From Pseudomonas sp. (GTDB taxonomy: Bacteria > Pseudomonadota > Gammaproteobacteria > Pseudomonadales > Pseudomonadaceae): a DNA stretch of 64,000 nt. Both the position numbers and the translations under genes were made by a program. Location: the NCBI RefSeq assembly GCF_030150285.1, contig NZ_JASLGE010000041.1, positions 1 through 64,000 of the forward strand, written 5' to 3'. Of the stretch, positions 9,650-19,118 are shown piece by piece. Within the stretch, counting starts at the first letter, position 1, and each line of letters starts with the position of its first letter. The notes beneath the pieces were generated by a model. It saw only the letters and a list, made by a program, of their open reading frames with translations. It was not told the origin of the DNA and searched no databases.

Positions 9650-10675
9650 GTGGCCAAATTTAATGTGATTACAAAAGCGAAGAAAATTCTTACACCTCCT
9701 CAAAAAGAAAGAATCAAGTCTGCAATAGAATGCGCATCAATGCTCCCCAACTATCTTGTCGACATGTTTAGATATATTAGAGAGTCTGCAACAACAAAAT
9801 CCGGCTACAGCAAGGAAAAAACAAGAGCACTACTGATAAAGAACTATCACGTTATAGAAAAAGGATTAGCACTCCCAGAGCCTAGACTAGGCTTTGGTTC
9901 AAGCTTACTCCATAGAGTTATCCATTTCGCAGACACTTACATTCAGCGGTACGGCATTGATGAAGTTTCATGCCATGCTTACAACGCAATAAACTCATAT
10001 GTTGAATTCCATAAAGCTCATGAACTGAACTTTCCACACCTAAATAGTTTTCTTGATACTCACAGAGCCGCCGTCGCAAACTTAAACATCAATGAAGGAG
10101 GGACAAGAAAAATCCGTGCGGTAGATTTTATAGAAGGATCAAAAGGAAACTTTGAAGCCTTAACTAATGCCCGGTGCAGCGTACGGAATTTTTCAAACAA
10201 ACAAATAGACAACCATAATATCATTAAGGCCATTAATTTAATTAGACGAACTCCATCGGTCTGCAATCGCCCAACCACCAAAATTTATGCATACTCCGAT
10301 GAAGAAAGAAAAAGAAAAATTTTGGAACTGCAAAACGGCAACAGAGGTTTTGGGCATACCGCCAGCCATGTTTTCATCGTGACAGCAGATTTAAGATGTT
10401 TCAATGGATCAAAAGAACGCAATCAGTCCTTTATTGATGGTGGACTTACAGCAATGAGTCTGGTTTATGCATTGCAATCTCAAGGGATTGGAACATGCTT
10501 CTTAAACTGGTCAGTTAACTTCCCTCAAGACGCCAAGTTAAAAAAAGCCGCTGGCCTACCAAAAAGCGCTGTAATAATAAGCCTGATCGCAGCAGGTCAT
10601 TTGCCTGAAGAACTCCTTGTAGCTCAATCGCCAAAAGTCAACATGGATGATTTTTTCGAACTGGTCGAAACTTAA
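9650..10675 (+). CDS. Nitroreductase-family protein of the polysaccharide cluster
   Basis: About 341 residues; function unknown. The first half (helical, with KNYHVIEKGLALPEPRLGFG) has no motif I recognise beyond its occurrence in such clusters. From about residue 170 a nitroreductase-like FMN fold is visible: RCSVRNFS, then RRTPSVCNRPTTKIY, and GGLTAMSLVYALQSQGIGTCFLNW. The frame is open 25 codons further upstream; the GTG start here is preferred because the upstream residues look non-coding, but a clear ribosome site is lacking. AT-rich. Two genes downstream is a pyruvyl transferase; such pairs recur in exopolysaccharide loci, so a redox step in sugar modification is a guess. Confidence 0.65.
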   Translation: MAKFNVITKAKKILTPPQKERIKSAIECASMLPNYLVDMFRYIRESATTKSGYSKEKTRALLIKNYHVIEKGLALPEPRLGFGSSLLHRVIHFADTYIQRYGIDEVSCHAYNAINSYVEFHKAHELNFPHLNSFLDTHRAAVANLNINEGGTRKIRAVDFIEGSKGNFEALTNARCSVRNFSNKQIDNHNIIKAINLIRRTPSVCNRPTTKIYAYSDEERKRKILELQNGNRGFGHTASHVFIVTADLRCFNGSKERNQSFIDGGLTAMSLVYALQSQGIGTCFLNWSVNFPQDAKLKKAAGLPKSAVIISLIAAGHLPEELLVAQSPKVNMDDFFELVET

Positions 10676-10770
10676 AAAACCTCTCAATACAGCTCTAGAA
10701 AAAACCATGCAACAAATAAAATTTGCTGCATTAAACTAACTTTACAGATGCAGACTTTAAAGCCCCTATC

Positions 10771-12048
10771 ATGATTAGCATAAAAGAAGTTCTCAAACCT
10801 AATCAGCTATTCGCTCTAATTGCGAAAGGCTTGGAGGGCGCCAAAGTCATAATTCTGAATATTATAATAGCACGCTATTTCGGCCCAGAGACTTATGGAA
10901 AGTTTGCTTTTGTTACGGGGATCGCCACATTAATAGCATTGATTGGCGAGTATAGACTCATAAACATAATTATGAAAGAGATAGGGGAAAAACCTAAATC
11001 AACAGGGAAAATCATTGGATCTGCATTAGCGGTAAATTTACTCTTCTCACTGATTGGTGCCTGCCTTCTCCTTGCCATAGCCACTTATTACCACCGAGAT
11101 GATGTTATATTTTACGGACTAATCATTTACAGCACTTCGTATATATTCAAAATACCTAGAGCATTTAAAGCTTACTTCGTTGCGCTAGGGAAGAACATCT
11201 ACAATGTAGCCTCCGAACTTTTCGCCTCCATAATATGCATACTATCAATTGCAATTGTAATTTTAAACTCCGGCAGTATTTATGAGATAGTTTTCTACAG
11301 AGTGCTTGACTTCTTATACGTCTCCATCGCATTAACAATATGTTTTTGGAGCCTTAAAGACAGACCTGCTATAGAGACAAATTTAAAAATCGCAAAAGAT
11401 CTAACCAGGTCTGCTTTACCTTTGGCGATCTCCGGGTTTGCATTAATACTATTCCAGCGAGTAGACCTATTTGTAATCAAGTACTACCTAGGAGACGAGC
11501 AAGTCGGCTACTACTCTGCCGCAACAAATTACATGATGCTTTTTACAATTCCAACCATAGTACTTGCTGAGTCCATGGCACCCAAGATGTTCTCTGCCGG
11601 AACACAGCACGCCAGGCATACTTATACAAAAACAATTACATGGATTGGTGCACTCATGTCGATAATTATGCTTTTGACTGCGTGGTTTTTTATACCTCTC
11701 CTCTACGGAAAAAATTTCTCGATCAGCTTAAGTTGCGCACTCATTCTAGCAACAGTTCCATTTCTAATAGGGCTCGGGTCTAGCGCTGGACAGCTTATTG
11801 TGAAGGATGGAACACAACACAAAGCAGTTACAAAAAGCTTCTTTGCTTGCCTGCTAAATATTTGCCTGAATTTAATACTCATCCCCCGATGGGGTATTAA
11901 CGGCGCAGCAATCTCAAGCGTGATTTCCTTCTTCTTTGCATATTTTGTTAGTCACTACATAATCAAAGACTTAAGAGGTGTTTTTTTCGAACAATGTAGA
12001 GCGATTACTGGACGACCAATAAATCCTCGCCAAGATATTAATAGTTAA
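10771..12048 (+). CDS. wzx: Polysaccharide flippase (Wzx type)
   Basis: A 425-residue integral membrane protein with about 12-14 hydrophobic helices. The N terminus (NQLFALIAKGLEGAKVIILNIIIARYFGPETYGKFAF) has the pattern of Wzx/MATE-like flippases, which carry undecaprenyl-linked repeat units to the periplasmic face. AT-rich and of atypical codon use compared with wecB, consistent with acquisition as part of a variable cassette. It lies between the nitroreductase-like gene and the pyruvyl transferase, all on one strand. Confidence 0.88.
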   Translation: MISIKEVLKPNQLFALIAKGLEGAKVIILNIIIARYFGPETYGKFAFVTGIATLIALIGEYRLINIIMKEIGEKPKSTGKIIGSALAVNLLFSLIGACLLLAIATYYHRDDVIFYGLIIYSTSYIFKIPRAFKAYFVALGKNIYNVASELFASIICILSIAIVILNSGSIYEIVFYRVLDFLYVSIALTICFWSLKDRPAIETNLKIAKDLTRSALPLAISGFALILFQRVDLFVIKYYLGDEQVGYYSAATNYMMLFTIPTIVLAESMAPKMFSAGTQHARHTYTKTITWIGALMSIIMLLTAWFFIPLLYGKNFSISLSCALILATVPFLIGLGSSAGQLIVKDGTQHKAVTKSFFACLLNICLNLILIPRWGINGAAISSVISFFFAYFVSHYIIKDLRGVFFEQCRAITGRPINPRQDINS

Positions 12049-12156
12049 AAAAAAGCGATCTATCATAACACTCGCAAAATCAAACTAAATATTAATGACG
12101 TTTAGAGCCCTACAAACCAACTTAACCGCCATGCAAAATATGGACTTAATCCGCAT

Positions 12157-13257
12157 ATGAATAACACCGAAAAAAAAATATATATAGTTACATTTCACCA
12201 TGTTTTAAACAATGGAGGCTTACTACAGGCTTATGCCCTTGTTAAATTTCTTCGGAGTAAACACCTAAATGCAGAGATACTAAATTACAAGCCATGGTAC
12301 TTTCTACTTCAAACTTATAGACCCGCCAAAGGGATCAAAAAAACCCTTTCGAAAATAAAAAAAATATTGGCGTTCGGGAAGTTTAGAAGAAAAAATCTAT
12401 CAATATCAACCAAAAGCTATTACACCAGCAAAAGTTTGAAGAAGATAAATAACGCAACTGCCTTTATATGCGGCAGCGATCAAATATGGAATGGGAACTT
12501 AACGGGCGGCAGCATTGATCCAGCTTACTACCTCAACTTTGTAGACTCAAACGTAAAAAAAATCGCATACGCAGCTAGCGCTGGCAACAGTCCGGTTACG
12601 TCAAAATGGAGTTCAATCGGTCCCTTATTAAAAGATTTTTCTGCAGTCGGACTTAGGGAGAAAGCCACTTATCTAGAGATAGCAAAACTTGCCCCAGAAC
12701 TAAAACCAAAGTTAGTAGTGGATCCATCACTATTGATAGATAATTATGACGCTATTGCAAATTTCACCCGAGTCCCTAAAGGCGATTTCCTGTTGACCTA
12801 CATTGTCGGTTCGGGAGAAAGTTTGAGGCTTTTTGACGAATTCGTCTTAAACTCGAAAAAAATCATCAATCTGCCTGTCGTGCATATTGGCGCAAAAAAT
12901 ATTAACTCATGCGATTTCTTTTTTGACGGTGTTGGTCCAGATGAGTGGGTCGCATTCTTCAAGAATGCAAAGTTTGTTATAACAAACTCTTTCCACGGCA
13001 CCGCATTTTCAGTAAACTTCCAAAAGCAGTTTATTTTCTTCCCAAACTGCAATGAACTACTGAATGAAAGACAAATGACTTTGCTGTCCTCATTAGGCAT
13101 AGAGGATAGAAGATTAACAGAACTTACCCAGCCTTCGGAAGACACCCCTCTACCAACTATTGATTATGAGATAGTCACACCTCGACTTAATTCGATGGTG
13201 GAGAAATCAAGCCGGTTCCTCTTAGAATCTTTGACTGAAAATAAAAATACTGCTTGA
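12157..13257 (+). CDS. Polysaccharide pyruvyl transferase family protein
   Basis: 366 residues with the layout of the CsaB/WcaK family: an N-terminal YIVTFHHVLNNGGLLQAYAL segment, the ICGSDQIWNGNL motif near residue 107, an AASAGN segment, and the C-terminal NSFHGTAFSVNFQK motif that is diagnostic for the fold. Family members move pyruvate from phosphoenolpyruvate to a sugar hydroxyl pair, giving an acidic ketal. In this locus it probably decorates the repeat unit in the cytoplasm before flipping. AT-rich; no overlap with its neighbours. Confidence 0.85.
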   Translation: MNNTEKKIYIVTFHHVLNNGGLLQAYALVKFLRSKHLNAEILNYKPWYFLLQTYRPAKGIKKTLSKIKKILAFGKFRRKNLSISTKSYYTSKSLKKINNATAFICGSDQIWNGNLTGGSIDPAYYLNFVDSNVKKIAYAASAGNSPVTSKWSSIGPLLKDFSAVGLREKATYLEIAKLAPELKPKLVVDPSLLIDNYDAIANFTRVPKGDFLLTYIVGSGESLRLFDEFVLNSKKIINLPVVHIGAKNINSCDFFFDGVGPDEWVAFFKNAKFVITNSFHGTAFSVNFQKQFIFFPNCNELLNERQMTLLSSLGIEDRRLTELTQPSEDTPLPTIDYEIVTPRLNSMVEKSSRFLLESLTENKNTA

Positions 13258-14121
13258 ACTAAGCGCCTGCGAGCACTCTATGCTCTCACCACCTGATCCC
13301 GTCTAACGTTCTAAATCAACTTTTTGGCTCCATTAAGGACGGTAAGCGCAAAATATTCTGCCATGCGCGGCTCTTACTCAAATCGGTCAGGTGGTGCTTA
13401 AGCGGGCGTATTAGATAATTTCAACTTAGAGATTATGTTCCCATTCCCTTGCTGAAAATTAGTTCTCGTTTAGAAGCTACTCCATAGAATAAATACTTAA
13501 AGAATCACTGCCATGTGCTCGATCTCTTGCTTCATACGAAGCACATCAACCCGAGCACCAGGAGCATTAGTTTTAAGATTCTATTAGAAACAGTGTTCGG
13601 CTGTTCTACTGTTCTACTGTTCTACTGTCGTATATCGATGGTTTCCAATTGTGTCAGTGTTGGACTTCCTACAAAATGAAATGAAAAATTATTTCACCAC
13701 GTCGGGCAACAAGCACAAATTCGAAAATATGAAGAGACACATCCTTGATGTTGGTGAAAAGCACATAGCAATCACTCAAATGTATATTCAGTCGAATCCT
13801 TGTATGGCTCGAACACAGGTACTGTTTTGCTAGTTGTGTCTTGCGAGGAAAATGGAACCATGGCGAGGATTAACCCATTATTGATCAAATAAGGGCGTTA
13901 ACAATGTGTATATCGTAGTGTGACTTCGCTGAAGTATAATTCAACGCAGCTGTTATCAGTAAACTTTTATTTACACAAGTTTTGAAGTAGCCACATACCC
14001 GATTAAAACACTTCAAATTTCAGATACTAATGAATCGACTTCCAGCATTTCTAGTTAATGCCCATAAAAATTCTTTAGCTTGCGTTAAACTAATCCGGAG
14101 CCGGCAAACCGCCAAATCACT
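13258..14121. other. 864-base gene desert inside the polysaccharide operon
   Basis: No intact gene is visible between the pyruvyl transferase and the polymerase. The DNA is AT-rich, has frequent stops in all frames, contains an 8-base tandem repeat and one short open frame (13651-13833, 60 codons) without recognisable similarity. The likeliest reading is a decayed or deleted gene, perhaps a glycosyltransferase, since the locus otherwise shows only two transferases besides the initiating one. Confidence 0.45.
13601..13628. repeat. CTGTTCTA tandem repeat, 3.5 copies
   Basis: Three perfect CTGTTCTA units and a partial CTGT lie in the gene desert. Slippage there would change nothing coding as far as can be seen. 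Confidence 0.8.
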
Positions 14122-15339
14122 ATGCTTTTAAAGAAAAAATTTTTGATACCCTTTTTGTGCATATTGTTTTCACTCGACAGTCTCGTCAAGCTATCGCTTC
14201 CTGCTCTCCGAATTCACCCAGCGCACTTGTTAATTATATTTTTTAGTTGCTTATTACTAACAACCCCTCACGGCCGCTTTCAAGCATATAGCTTCATCAG
14301 GGACAACAAGGCAATCTGCATGTATATTGCTTTATGCCTGCTGCAATCATTCCAAGCCAAGGACATCAATCAATATATATTTGTCCTTACCTATCCAATA
14401 ATAATGATGTTCGTATTTTATTACTTCTACACATACCGCAATTCTATAAATTTCAATAAAACATTTAAAACGATGACTTTGATTGTGATTTACGGAGGCA
14501 TTACACAATACCTATTAAACTCACTTTTTGGCTACCAACTAGCGCTGGGCGGGATTGATACCACTTACTATCTTCGAGGAACAAGCGTTGAAGGTAGGAT
14601 GCGCGGATTTTTTTTAGAACCTAATTGGTTCGGCCTTTTTTTGACATTTACCTTTCTTGGATATGCACTAACTTTAAGCCGAGTAAAACAGAGTGATATA
14701 GTTCTATTTGTTGCTGTAATGGTGTGCGCCTTTCTTAGCGGAAACAGATTGAGCAATTACTTTCTTATCATCACTTTCGCAGTAACATTTTTCTCAAAAC
14801 GGTCCCCGCGGCTTACTCTTTTAGCTGTTGTCTTACTTGGCTTACTCCCATTGCTATACTTCATTTCCTCACTAGATTTTTTCTTCGCTCAGACAATAGA
14901 TACTGATGATCGCTCACTTGCCGCCAGAACGATAACAGCTTCTCGAACAATTAGTTACATGATAAGCAACTTCGAATGGTACAACTGGCTATTTGGCCAC
15001 GGACTATCCAACTGGTCACATATTGCGCTCGATAACGGCCTCACCATACGATCTGAAGCCCTAAGCACAGGACAATCTCTACGAGACACAAGCGAAAGCT
15101 ATATATTGATGATAGAACATGGTGTTTTGGGCTGCCTGATACTTCTCATCGATTCAGTATTATTTATAAAAAGATCTTATTCAAAGGGTCGGGCTATAGC
15201 CCCATATGCAGCTATAGCCTCAATGTTTCTTTTAACATCAACTTTCCTTTATCCGATTTTTTTCTTTATGATGTATCTCGCCCCATACTTACTAATAAGA
15301 TGCTATTTTTTAGTCAACCAAAGGCCTAAGTATCAATGA
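14122..15339 (+). CDS. wzy: O-antigen/exopolysaccharide polymerase (Wzy type)
   Basis: A 405-residue, very hydrophobic protein with roughly 10-12 membrane helices and a larger soluble loop around residues 250-330 (DDRSLAARTITASRTISYM ... NLYGHG-like FGHGLSNW), the usual layout of Wzy and O-antigen ligase family proteins. It would polymerise undecaprenyl-linked repeats in the periplasm. Family sequence identity is always low, so the call rests on topology and on its place between the flippase and a glycosyltransferase. The stop overlaps the next start by four bases (ATGA). Confidence 0.75.
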   Translation: MLLKKKFLIPFLCILFSLDSLVKLSLPALRIHPAHLLIIFFSCLLLTTPHGRFQAYSFIRDNKAICMYIALCLLQSFQAKDINQYIFVLTYPIIMMFVFYYFYTYRNSINFNKTFKTMTLIVIYGGITQYLLNSLFGYQLALGGIDTTYYLRGTSVEGRMRGFFLEPNWFGLFLTFTFLGYALTLSRVKQSDIVLFVAVMVCAFLSGNRLSNYFLIITFAVTFFSKRSPRLTLLAVVLLGLLPLLYFISSLDFFFAQTIDTDDRSLAARTITASRTISYMISNFEWYNWLFGHGLSNWSHIALDNGLTIRSEALSTGQSLRDTSESYILMIEHGVLGCLILLIDSVLFIKRSYSKGRAIAPYAAIASMFLLTSTFLYPIFFFMMYLAPYLLIRCYFLVNQRPKYQ

Positions 15340-16328
15340 AAATTTTACATCTTATCAACTCTGCAGAAATTAAGCGGGGCGGCGCACAGAAAATACTCCA
15401 TCAGATTACCTTGGCTAGTCCAGAAACCCAGGAGGTCTTCGGTATTTTTCATACTCAAGATTCCAATACACGTATGAACAATCTACTTTGGCCTTTTAGA
15501 CTGTTACGCCGCATTATAGTCTCTAGACCTTCGATAGTTGTCGCGCACAGCCGTATTTTTTTACCAGCAATTTTCGCTCTCGAGAAATTTACCAGTATAA
15601 AAACTGTTTTCATCTGTCATAACCTATTTATCGATAAACATTGGTTTTTCCGTTTCTTTAAAATAAAGAACTATGTGGCCATCTCAAACACTGTTAAAGA
15701 ATACTTATCCGCATATATTTCTCCCAACAGTATAACTACTATCTTTAACGGAACACATTTCAATTCCTCCACCAAGCTTGAAGACTGCTCTTCTGATGAA
15801 CAAACTTTTCAAGTCGCATACATTGGATCGCTCAATAAGGTGAAAGGTGTAGACATCGCTATAAGCGCATTAAACTCATTTACTAACAGCACGGGAAGAA
15901 AAGTTGTTTTTCACGTTGTTGGTGACGGCCCAGAAATTGATTCTTTGAAGTCGCAAGCAGCAGCTGGACATATTAGTGTGCTTTTTCATGGTTATAGCGA
16001 AAATCCATTTTCACTCATTAAAAAAGTTGGCTTGGTATTAATCCCATCACTTTACGAAGGATTTTGTCTGGTTCTTGTTGAAAGCATTATCAACGGTAAA
16101 GCGGTTTTTGCTTCGGACTTACCTGTATTGATCGAAGTAGCGGCAGGAGTATCCACCGTCCGTCATTTCCCGACAGGTAGTGAGAGCGGCTTACTGCGCT
16201 TGCTTATAGACCACTCTACCCCCCTGCCTCCTCGAGAGGAACGACTCAAATCTTCACTAATTGCAAGCGAACTATATTCACTTGAACGTATGCAGAAAAA
16301 TTATATTAACTATTTCAAATCCATTTAG
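15336..16328 (+). CDS. Glycosyltransferase family 4
   Basis: 330 residues, GT-B fold. Seen: N-terminal HLINSAEIKRGGAQKIL glycine loop, the linker into the second domain (VAYIGSLNKVKGVDIAI), the GDGPEIDSLK donor-binding motif and the E-x7-E motif in PSLYEGFCLVLVESI. It would add one sugar to the lipid-linked repeat unit at the inner face of the membrane. Translation is coupled to the polymerase gene through the ATGA overlap. AT-rich, the last gene of the low-GC core. Confidence 0.88.
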   Translation: MKILHLINSAEIKRGGAQKILHQITLASPETQEVFGIFHTQDSNTRMNNLLWPFRLLRRIIVSRPSIVVAHSRIFLPAIFALEKFTSIKTVFICHNLFIDKHWFFRFFKIKNYVAISNTVKEYLSAYISPNSITTIFNGTHFNSSTKLEDCSSDEQTFQVAYIGSLNKVKGVDIAISALNSFTNSTGRKVVFHVVGDGPEIDSLKSQAAAGHISVLFHGYSENPFSLIKKVGLVLIPSLYEGFCLVLVESIINGKAVFASDLPVLIEVAAGVSTVRHFPTGSESGLLRLLIDHSTPLPPREERLKSSLIASELYSLERMQKNYINYFKSI

Positions 16329-16499
16329 CGTCATTTATAACGATGACTGATATACATTCAGCAAAAAATGCTTTATGCGATTTGAATGGGAAGATCCTGA
16401 CCATTCAAAATGCCTATCGGTTTGAATAGGTTCGGATAATATAGCTTTAGGATTAATATTCCTTGGCATTCCATAAATGCTTTCGTTCTGAGAAAAATC

Positions 16500-17240
16500 A
16501 TGCATAGGATTGAAGTACTTGGCTGCCCGATGGACGTGGCCTCTATGGACCAGACGGTCGAGAAAATTCATCACTCCGTCGCAGCAGGACATTTTACACA
16601 GCATGTGGTGGTTAACGTCGCCAAGCTTGTCAACATGCGCGACGACTCTCAGTTGAGCGAATCCGTTCGTTCTTGTGACATTATCAATATCGACGGCATG
16701 GGTGTGGTGTTGGGGGCTCGCTTTCTCGGCCACTCAGTGCCTGAACGCGTCGCGGGTGTCGACCTGTTTCATGAATTGCTGAAGATGAGTGCGGCGAACC
16801 ACTTTTCGGTGTTCTTGTTAGGTGCCACGGACGACGTCGTTTCCACAGCAACCAGCAAAGTGAAGGCGCTTTACCCAGACCTGAAAGTCGCCGGCTATCA
16901 TCACGGCTATTTCTGGGATGACGAGGCTGCGCTGGTCGAAAAGGTGCGTGCATCCGGTGCCAAACTTTTGTTTGTGGCTATCACGTCCCCCAAAAAAGAG
17001 AACTTCATCAATCGCTGGCGTGACCAGTTGGGCGTTGATTTCGTGATGGGCGTTGGCGGCACATTTGATGTGGTTGCGGGTAAGGTCAAGCGTGCACCGC
17101 AATGGATGCAACGCTACGGCCTGGAATGGCTGTATCGGGTTATTCAAGAGCCGGGCCGTATGTGGAAGCGCTACCTCACCACCAACTGTAAATTTGCCGT
17201 GTTGCTGTTAAAGGAAAAGTTGAAACGCCTTTTTCGCTGA
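16500..17240 (+). CDS. WecG/TagA/CpsF family glycosyltransferase
   Basis: 246 residues, GT26. Seen: the NVAKLVNMRDDSQL start, DIINIDGMGVVLGARFLG (the conserved aspartate region), FLLGATDDVVS, and the C-terminal VMGVGGTFDVVAGKVKRAPQWMQRYGLEWLYRV signature. The family transfers ManNAc or ManNAcA to lipid-linked acceptors, in agreement with wecB and wecC in the same locus. GC content returns to the genomic level here. A 170-base gap separates it from the previous gene. Confidence 0.9.
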   Translation: MHRIEVLGCPMDVASMDQTVEKIHHSVAAGHFTQHVVVNVAKLVNMRDDSQLSESVRSCDIINIDGMGVVLGARFLGHSVPERVAGVDLFHELLKMSAANHFSVFLLGATDDVVSTATSKVKALYPDLKVAGYHHGYFWDDEAALVEKVRASGAKLLFVAITSPKKENFINRWRDQLGVDFVMGVGGTFDVVAGKVKRAPQWMQRYGLEWLYRVIQEPGRMWKRYLTTNCKFAVLLLKEKLKRLFR

Positions 17241-17329
17241 CCCCTTCACTGCCCGCCTATTAGGTAAACAACGGTTCACTTAACCCGCTGTAGCACTATG
17301 CCGTAATTTGGCTTAATGGGCTTGCCGCC

Positions 17330-17345
17330 AATGTTATAAAAGGTC
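17330..17345 (+). promoter_or_regulatory. EPS-locus motif, copy 3
   Basis: AATGTTATAAAAGGTC. It lies about 200 bases ahead of the gfc/yjb-like export operon, in an intergenic stretch of about 300 bases that otherwise shows no gene. Shares AATGTTAT and GTC with the three other copies. Confidence 0.45.
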
Positions 17346-17547
17346 AGCAACCAGAATCTCCCTGCACAGGTATTCTTGAAGGTGTATTGGGAAATAAAAC
17401 ACCTGTAAAGAACCCTTTGAATGCCATGTCCGTTGCTGACTACAGCAGTGCATAACACTGAGCACTCCCGCAGGTTTCAGGCTTGAGCCTGTATAGGCCT
17501 TCAAGTACCCTCTTCACTACAGACTATTCATCCAAAAGGATTTACTT

Positions 17548-17910
17548 ATGAACAAATTTCTCGTTTCCGCCCTCGCAATGGCCCTGAGCGCCTCGGTTTT
17601 CGCGGCTGACCCGGCTCCGGGCTCTGCCCCTGGCACTCCACCCGCACCTGGCGCAGCCCCAGGTGCAGGTACCGGCGCAGGTACGGGCGCTGGCGCTGGC
17701 GCAGGTACGGGCGCTGGTGCAGGGCTTGGGGCTGGGTCAGGCCTCGCCATCGGCGGCACGGTCGTTTCTACTACAACGCTGGGCCTGGCCGCGGCAGCCG
17801 CCGCAGCCGCAGCCGCAGCGGCCTCGAACAGCGGTGGCGGTGGCGGTGACAACGGCGGCACGGGTGGCACCACAGGTGGTGGCACAGGTGGCACAACGGG
17901 CACGCGTTAA
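17548..17910 (+). CDS. Secreted Ala/Gly-rich protein, YjbE/GfcA-like
   Basis: 120 residues: a Sec signal peptide (MNKFLVSALAMALSASVFA, cleavage before ADPAPG), a Gly-Ala-Thr-Pro repeat stretch, a hydrophobic GLAIGGTVVSTTTLGLAAAA segment with a run of 12 or more alanines, and a Gly/Thr-rich tail. AAAAGGA lies before the ATG. E. coli yjbE and gfcA encode similarly small, low-complexity exported proteins at the head of their operons; function is unknown even there. Here it also heads the export genes, which supports the assignment more than sequence likeness does. Confidence 0.7.
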   Translation: MNKFLVSALAMALSASVFAADPAPGSAPGTPPAPGAAPGAGTGAGTGAGAGAGTGAGAGLGAGSGLAIGGTVVSTTTLGLAAAAAAAAAAAASNSGGGGGDNGGTGGTTGGGTGGTTGTR

Positions 17911-17989
17911 CGCCCGGTCAGGTCGAACTAAACCACCTGGTGCAAGCCAGGTCTTTGATTTTGATGTGTTTCTTTTACAAGTGTCCTCA

Positions 17990-19105
17990 ATGATGATTCG
18001 TAGTTTGTCGCTCGCGGTACTTGCAGGGCTTGCCCTGCAAGGTTGTATGTTTGCGCCCGGTCAATACCTGGACACCAGTGAGATCGGTAACGAAGGCTCT
18101 GCGCAAAGCAGCCGGGTCGAGTTAATTCCTATAACCCCCAAGCTGATTGCGCAAAACGCGGCGACCTACGTTTCCAGCTCGGTGCCAGCGCCCCTGCTGG
18201 CATTCAAGCCAGAGGCCTACCGGATTGGTGCCAACGATGTGCTGTATATCACCGTATGGGACCACCCCGAGCTGACGGCACCTTCGGGTGCGCAGCAACA
18301 GATCGATGCTAATGGCCGGCTGGTTCGGCCAGATGGCACTATTTTCTACCCCTACATCGGCAAGCTCGATGCGGCCGGTAAAAGCATCGAAGAATTGCGC
18401 TCAACGATTGCCCAACGCTTGGCACAATATGTGGACAGCCCCCAGGTGGACTTGAGCGTATTGCGTTTTGCCAGCCAAAAGGCAATCGTCTCCGGGGCCG
18501 TGCTAAAAGCGGGGCCGATACCCATTACCACCTCCCCCATCACCGTGGTGGAAGCGCTCGGCGCAGCTGGGATAGAACCCAATAATGCAGACCTTTCCAG
18601 CCTGGTGCTGACGCGTAACGGTCAAGAATATGTACTGAACCTGGATGCACTCAACGACCAGGGCTCGCAACTGCATAACGTGTTTCTCAAAGACGGCGAC
18701 CAGTTGTACCTGCCTTACAACGACCGTAAACGAATTTACGTGATGGGCGAAGTGTTGGCCCCTCAGGCGCTAAGGTTCAAAACCAGCAATATGAACCTGG
18801 CTGATGTGGTGGGTTCTGTGGGTGGTTTAAACCAGACCACGTCCAACGGTAATGCGCTGTATGTGATTCGCGGTGCCAGCAACCTGGAAACCGAGCCGGT
18901 TAAGGTTTACCAATTGAGTGCCGAGTCACCCACCGCTTTTGCCATTGCCAGCCACTTTCAATTGAAGCCCCAAGACATTGTTTACGTGGGCCCGGCGCAA
19001 GTCACTCGCTGGAACCGCCTGATCAGCCAGTTGTTGCCTTCCGCAACCATCCTGGGTACCGGCGCAGCCGCGCAAAATAACCTCAGCGAAGCCAGCAGCC
19101 GATAA
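17990..19105 (+). CDS. wza: Wza/GfcE-like polysaccharide export lipoprotein
   Basis: About 371 residues. Signal peptide with lipobox LQGC near residue 19, then a polysaccharide-export domain (YRIGANDVLYITVWDHPEL ... VRPDGTIFYPYIG) and two SLBB-type repeats (AIVSGAVLKAGPIPI; IYVMGEVLAPQALRF). It should form the outer-membrane channel that works with the Wzc-like kinase. The frame is open far upstream, but the lipoprotein signal fixes the start at one of the adjacent ATGs here or a GTG nine bases earlier; no strong ribosome site is seen. Confidence 0.9.
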   Translation: MMIRSLSLAVLAGLALQGCMFAPGQYLDTSEIGNEGSAQSSRVELIPITPKLIAQNAATYVSSSVPAPLLAFKPEAYRIGANDVLYITVWDHPELTAPSGAQQQIDANGRLVRPDGTIFYPYIGKLDAAGKSIEELRSTIAQRLAQYVDSPQVDLSVLRFASQKAIVSGAVLKAGPIPITTSPITVVEALGAAGIEPNNADLSSLVLTRNGQEYVLNLDALNDQGSQLHNVFLKDGDQLYLPYNDRKRIYVMGEVLAPQALRFKTSNMNLADVVGSVGGLNQTTSNGNALYVIRGASNLETEPVKVYQLSAESPTAFAIASHFQLKPQDIVYVGPAQVTRWNRLISQLLPSATILGTGAAAQNNLSEASSR

Positions 19106-19118
19106 GGGTTGAGCCGTT

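Noticed and set aside
13651..13833. 60-codon frame in the EPS gene desert
   Set aside because: No similarity recognised and surrounded by stops; more likely a remnant or chance frame.
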